This document shows, piece after piece, positions 4,909 through 8,353 of a stretch of DNA of 8,353 nucleotides. Each line of letters starts with the position of its first letter. The first letter of the stretch is position 1. The position numbers and the translations under genes are program-made. The DNA comes from an uncultured Collinsella sp. (lineage in GTDB: Bacteria; Actinomycetota; Coriobacteriia; Coriobacteriales; Coriobacteriaceae). The notes under the pieces were generated by a model. That model was given only the letters and a program-made list of their open reading frames with translations. It did not search any database and was not told the DNA's origin. The DNA lies in contig CABVAO010000062.1 of NCBI GenBank assembly GCA_902496335.1, positions 1-8,353 on the forward strand, in the 5' to 3' direction.

Positions 4909-7686
4909 ATGATTCTCAACGGACCGGGAATTAGCTACACCGAGCCCGATATCGGTTCGGAGTTCGTGCCGCCGCTGCCGGAGCATCCGCGCGAGGCAAT
5001 CGTCAAGCTGTGCGAGCACTGCACTAACCGCCTGCTGCATCGCGACGAGCTGCTGGGCTACGAGTACTGGTCGTTTGCCGAGGCCGCGACTGACGAGCAG
5101 GCCGAGGTACTCTGCAAGATGAAGATGCGCCGTCCCTATACGCTGCCCGAGATGGTCAAGCTCACCGGCATGCCCGAGACCCAGATCGAGAAGATGCTCG
5201 ACGACATGAGCTACACGGGTCTGCTCGAGTACAACTGGGAAAACCCCGAGCGCGCCAAGCAATGGGTGTTGCCCATGCTGGTGCCGGGTTCTGCCGAGTT
5301 CCTCAACATGCGCGTGAGCCAGCTCGAGGAGCACCCGGTCTATGCCAAGTTCTTTGAGCAGGCGTCCAAGGGACCGCTGTCCAAGGCCACGCCGATGGTG
5401 CCGCCCGGAGGCGCCGGCATCGGCATGCACGTCATTCCGGTCGAGAAGGCCATCGACGCCGCGAGCACCTCGGTGCCGATCGAGCATATCGAGCACTGGC
5501 TCGACAAATACGATGGCAAATATGCCGCTAGCACCTGCAGCTGCCGCGCGAGCCGTCGCGTGATGGGTGAGGGCTGCGCCGACGATCCCGCCGACTGGTG
5601 CATTGCCGTGGGCGATATGGCCGACTATGTGGTTGAGACCGACCGCGGCCATTACGTGACGCGCGACGAGGTCTACGACATCCTGCGCCAGGCCGAGGAC
5701 AACGGCTTTGTGCACCAGATCACCAATATCGACGGCGAGAACAAGATCTTCGCTATCTGCAACTGCAACGTCAACGTGTGTTATGCCCTGCGCACCTCTC
5801 AGCTGTTCAACACGCCCAACCTGTCGCGCTCGGCCTATGTCGCCAAGGTCGAGAAGGACAAGTGCGTTGCCTGCGGTCGCTGCGTTGAGGTATGCCCGGC
5901 CGGCGCCGCCAAGCTCGGCCAGAAGCTCTGCAGCAAAAAGGCCGGCGGACAGGTGCCCGAGTATCCGCGCCAGGAGCTGCCCGACGCCACCAAATGGGAT
6001 CACACCAAGTGGTCGCCCAACTACCGCAACGACAACCGTATCGAGACGCATGAGTCCGGCACCGCTCCCTGCAAGACGGCCTGCCCCGCGCACGTTGCCG
6101 TTCAGGGCTATTTGAAGCTCGCGGCTCAGGGTCGCTATGACGAGGCGCTGGCGCTCATCAAGCGCGAGAACCCGCTGCCCGCTATCTGCGGCCGCGTGTG
6201 CAACCGCCGCTGTGAGGATGCTTGCACCCGCGGCCGTGTGGACGCCGCCGTGGCTATCGACGAGGTCAAGAAGTTTATCGCCCAGCGCGATCTGGATGCT
6301 GCGACCCGCTATGTCCCGCCTGTGGTGACCCCGACGCGTGTCGGCGGCTTCGACCAGAAGATCGCCATCATCGGTGCCGGTCCGGCCGGCCTGTCCTGCG
6401 CTTTTTATCTGGCCGAGAAGGGCTACAAGCCCGTCGTGTTCGAGAAGAACGAGCGCCCGGGCGGCATGCTCACCTACGGCATTCCCAGCTTTAAGCTGCA
6501 GAAGGATGTTATCGAGGCCGAGGTCGAGATCATTCGCCTGATGGGTGCCGAGTTCCGCTATGGCGTTGAGGTCGGTCGCGATGTGACGCTCGACGAGCTG
6601 CGCGCGCAGGGCTTTAAGGCCTTCTACGTTGCCATTGGCTGCCAGGGCGGCCGCCTTGCTGGTATTCCGGGTGAGGATGCCGAGGACGTGACCGTGGCCG
6701 TCGACTTTTTGCGCGAGGTCAACAGTGGCATGATCGACGCGCTGCCCGGCCGCACCATTGTGGTGGGCGGCGGCAACGTGGCTATCGATGTCGCGCGCAA
6801 CGCCTGCCGTCTGGGTTCCGAGCACGTTGAGATGTTCTGCCTGGAGAGCGAGGTCCAGATGCCCGCCAGCGAGGAAGAACGTCGCGAGGCCGTTGAGGAC
6901 GGCGCTCACATCAGCTGCGGCTGGGGCCCCAAGGAGATTCACCTGGACGAGGCCGGTCGTGTGTGCGGTATCACCTTCAAGCGCTGCACGCGTGTCTTTG
7001 ACGACGAGGGCCGTTTTGCGCCCGAGTACGACGAGAACGATCTGCGCCGTGTCGATGCCGACCGTGTCGTCATGTCGATTGGCCAGTCCATTGTGTGGGG
7101 CGACCTGCTGGCTGGCTCCAAGGTGGAGTTCGGCCGCGGCCAGGGTGCCCTTGCCGATCCCCAGACCTACCAGACCGCCGAGCCAGACATCTTTGTGGGC
7201 GGCGACGTCTACACCGGCCCCAGCTTTGCCATCGACGCCATTGCCGCCGGTCACGAGGCCGCCGTGTCCATCCATCGCTTTGTGCAGCCAGGCTCCACGC
7301 TCACCATCGGCCGCAACCAGCGCCACTACACCGCGCTCGACCGCGACGATGTCGTGATCGAGAGTTACGACAACGCGAGCCGCGAGGTTGCCCACGTGGA
7401 CCGCGAGCGCGAGAAGGCTGCGCCGTTTAGCGAGTATGTTGAGACCTTTACCGAGGAGCAGGTGCGCGCCGAGACCGCCCGCTGCCTGGGCTGCGGCGCC
7501 TCGATCGTCGACCCCAACAAGTGCATCGGCTGCGGCCTGTGCACCACCAAGTGCGCGTTTGACGCCATCCATCTGGATCGCGACCGCCCCGAGTGCTCCA
7601 CGATGGTCAAATACGAGCAAAAGCTCCCAAGCCTCGGCAAGTACGCTCTAAAGCGTGCCATCAAGATTAAATTTGGTCGTAAATAG
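4909..7686 (+). CDS. Multi-cluster FAD/NAD(P)H oxidoreductase (Cys-rich N-terminus, GltD/NfnB-like core, C-terminal ferredoxin)
   Basis: This is a 925-aa soluble flavoprotein with 34 cysteines. The ATG at 4909 (MILNGPGISY) is chosen over upstream in-frame starts because AGAAGGGA lies 5 nt upstream and the earlier codons overlap the operators. In order it has: CEHC (35-38); a winged-helix-like part (about 77-110); a Cys region with CSCR (210-213), C223, C231 and ICNCNVNVC (283-291); a [4Fe-4S] motif CVACGRCVEVCP (319-330); a GltD-type Fe-S domain with C388, C392 and CGRVCNRRCEDAC (427-439); an FAD-binding GAGPAG (489-494); a nucleotide site GGGNVAIDVAR (620-630); the second FAD motif GGDVYTGPSFAIDAIAAG (764-781); and a C-terminal CLGCG (859-863) with CIGCGLCTTKC (872-882). 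After the nucleotide-binding strand it reads CLES (644-647) rather than the Arg pair common in NADPH-using relatives, which hints at NADH. The core is typical of enzymes moving electrons between NAD(P)H and ferredoxin or another acceptor. The natural substrate is unknown. It is divergent from the TetR and DUF5692 genes and monocistronic up to the hairpin at 7702. Confidence 0.9.
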   Translation: MILNGPGISYTEPDIGSEFVPPLPEHPREAIVKLCEHCTNRLLHRDELLGYEYWSFAEAATDEQAEVLCKMKMRRPYTLPEMVKLTGMPETQIEKMLDDMSYTGLLEYNWENPERAKQWVLPMLVPGSAEFLNMRVSQLEEHPVYAKFFEQASKGPLSKATPMVPPGGAGIGMHVIPVEKAIDAASTSVPIEHIEHWLDKYDGKYAASTCSCRASRRVMGEGCADDPADWCIAVGDMADYVVETDRGHYVTRDEVYDILRQAEDNGFVHQITNIDGENKIFAICNCNVNVCYALRTSQLFNTPNLSRSAYVAKVEKDKCVACGRCVEVCPAGAAKLGQKLCSKKAGGQVPEYPRQELPDATKWDHTKWSPNYRNDNRIETHESGTAPCKTACPAHVAVQGYLKLAAQGRYDEALALIKRENPLPAICGRVCNRRCEDACTRGRVDAAVAIDEVKKFIAQRDLDAATRYVPPVVTPTRVGGFDQKIAIIGAGPAGLSCAFYLAEKGYKPVVFEKNERPGGMLTYGIPSFKLQKDVIEAEVEIIRLMGAEFRYGVEVGRDVTLDELRAQGFKAFYVAIGCQGGRLAGIPGEDAEDVTVAVDFLREVNSGMIDALPGRTIVVGGGNVAIDVARNACRLGSEHVEMFCLESEVQMPASEEERREAVEDGAHISCGWGPKEIHLDEAGRVCGITFKRCTRVFDDEGRFAPEYDENDLRRVDADRVVMSIGQSIVWGDLLAGSKVEFGRGQGALADPQTYQTAEPDIFVGGDVYTGPSFAIDAIAAGHEAAVSIHRFVQPGSTLTIGRNQRHYTALDRDDVVIESYDNASREVAHVDREREKAAPFSEYVETFTEEQVRAETARCLGCGASIVDPNKCIGCGLCTTKCAFDAIHLDRDRPECSTMVKYEQKLPSLGKYALKRAIKIKFGRK

Positions 7687-7701
7687 GTAGCCATGGCGGG
7701 T

Positions 7702-7737
7702 AAGGGGACGGCGCAGACTAGATCTCGTCGTCCCCTT
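7702..7737 (+). terminator. Terminator or attenuator between the flavoprotein gene and hypA
   Basis: AAGGGGACG (7702-7710) pairs perfectly with CGTCCCCTT (7729-7737). With one G-U pair the stem reaches 12 bp around a 12-nt loop. It is followed by GCTTTGAGTTT, an interrupted T-rich tail. It lies 15 nt after the flavoprotein stop and suggests that most transcripts end before hypA. Confidence 0.7.
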
Positions 7738-7767
7738 GCTTTGAGTTTGCATCGAATCAACCTCTGC

Positions 7768-7775
7768 AGAAAGGG
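7768..7775 (+). promoter_or_regulatory. Ribosome binding site fixing the TTG start of hypA
   Basis: AGAAAGGG at 7768-7775 lies 7 nt before the TTG at 7783. It supports that codon over the in-frame ATG at 7693, which sits before the terminator hairpin and has no comparable site. Confidence 0.7.
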
Positions 7776-7782
7776 TTTCGCC

Positions 7783-8211
7783 TTGCATGAATTGGGAATC
7801 GTCTATCACATCATTCGCGATGTCGAGAACGTGGCGCGCGCCAATGGCGTGCGTCGCGTTTCGAGCGTCACGCTGCTGCTGGGCGAGGTCTCGGGCGTCG
7901 TTCCCGACTTGCTACTCGACGCTTGGCGCTGGGCGGCAGATAAAAAGCCCATCACCGAGGGTGCAGAGCTTATCGTGGAGCCCGTTGAGGCCGTGACACA
8001 TTGCGAGGCGTGTGGCTGCGACTACGCGACGGTCGAGCACGGCAAGGCCTGTCCCCATTGCGGTAGCGGCGAGACCTATTTGCTGCAGGGCCAAGAGGTA
8101 ATGATCAAACAGATCGAGACCCCCGAAGAGGATCCGGCAGGCGCTGCCCCCGACGGCCCTTCCGACGCGCCCGATGCCGTCGACGCCGCCAACCCACTCC
8201 ACATCGTCTAG
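7783..8211 (+). CDS. hypA: Hydrogenase maturation nickel chaperone HypA
   Basis: HypA delivers nickel, with HypB, to the active-site precursor of [NiFe] hydrogenases in the cytoplasm, and in some bacteria to urease. The TTG start yields MHELGIVYHI, placing the conserved His2 and Glu3, used with the N-terminus to bind Ni(II), where the family requires them. The upstream ATG at 7693 would bury this motif behind 30 unrelated residues. The zinc site is complete: CEAC (74-77) and CPHC (90-93). HypA proteins are usually about 113-120 residues; this one has 142. The extra part (about 112-142) is rich in Pro, Ala, Asp and Glu, is probably disordered, and ends in LHIV. It might provide an additional metal-binding histidine, but that is speculation. 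No hypB, other hyp gene or hydrogenase subunit is visible within 140 nt downstream or anywhere upstream in the window. Confidence 0.93.
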   Translation: MHELGIVYHIIRDVENVARANGVRRVSSVTLLLGEVSGVVPDLLLDAWRWAADKKPITEGAELIVEPVEAVTHCEACGCDYATVEHGKACPHCGSGETYLLQGQEVMIKQIETPEEDPAGAAPDGPSDAPDAVDAANPLHIV

Positions 8212-8353
8212 GATCCCCTATAAGTTGCGGTGAAATAGTTCCTAAATCCAGCCTTCGGGGGTGCGGACAGAAAGTTGGACCGCGGGGCGGTCCGGACTTG
8301 GAGTGGGAAGGATAAACTGGACTTTCTTTTAAGGATCCTCAAGCGTATTGCCG
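8212..8353. repeat. Non-coding right edge with hairpins; possible IS3-type element end
   Basis: I see no gene in these 142 nt. AAGT..GGACCG (8272-8282) pairs with CGGTCC..ACTT (8288-8299) to make a bulged hairpin around CGGGG. A second, wider inverted repeat AGAAAGT (8269-8275) / ACTTTCT (8321-8327) encloses it. The stretch from TG at 8262 through GGACAGAAAGTTGGACC resembles the ends of some IS3-family elements as I remember them (TG start, AAAGTTGGAC core). No transposase reading frame is visible before the window ends, so this is tentative. Confidence 0.3.

Noticed and set aside
4795..7620. A 941-codon open frame on the minus strand, antisense to the flavoprotein gene
   Set aside because: Its codons are the exact reverse complements of the sense codons, so it stays open only because the sense gene avoids TTA, CTA and TCA. 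Its product is a low-complexity chain rich in Ala, Gly, Leu and His, without domains. The sense strand has clear motifs throughout.
1..8353. CRISPR array, tRNA or rRNA genes
   Set aside because: No regularly spaced direct repeats, no cloverleaf with a T-loop GTTCRA, and no rRNA-like conserved stretches were seen on either strand.

Overview
The window most likely comes from a gut Coriobacteriia actinobacterium, probably Collinsella or a close relative. This rests on the high G+C, the strong avoidance of the codons TTA, CTA and TCA, and the gene set: a DUF5692 membrane protein, a large Fe-S flavoprotein of anaerobic type, and a nickel maturation protein. No rRNA or other phylogenetic marker is present, so the genus is an inference.

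Left edge (1-1250): a perfect 10-bp hairpin is followed at once by the C-terminal four fifths of an AAA/DUF4143 ATPase. The N-terminus with the Walker A loop is absent and an in-frame stop lies at 19-21, so this looks like a 5'-truncated, probably dead, gene. It ends at a clear terminator. Region 1250-2752 (minus strand) encodes a 500-aa single-pass membrane protein with an acidic cytoplasmic head and an extracellular part of unknown function.

Centre (2872-7737): this is the most interesting block. A minus-strand pair, a TetR-family regulator followed by a tryptophan-rich polytopic DUF5692 protein, is divergent from a plus-strand gene for a 925-aa multi-cluster flavoprotein. That protein joins an N-terminal winged-helix-like, Cys-rich region and a ferredoxin motif to a GltD/NfnB-type FAD/NAD(P)H module and a C-terminal Fe-S domain. 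The divergent intergenic region carries two copies of the 15-bp palindrome TTGAC(R)NNN(Y)GTCAA with centres 23 bp apart, which fits a TetR operator pair controlling both sides. Strong terminators bound the block on both sides. My reading is an inducible redox module of unknown substrate made of a sensor, a membrane protein and a soluble multi-cluster oxidoreductase.

Right edge (7783-8353): a HypA nickel chaperone gene starts at TTG, which places the Ni-binding Met-His-Glu at the N-terminus. It has an extra acidic tail of about 30 residues. No hydrogenase or other hyp gene is visible. The last 142 bases hold no recognisable gene but contain hairpins and a stretch that resembles the end of an IS3-type element.
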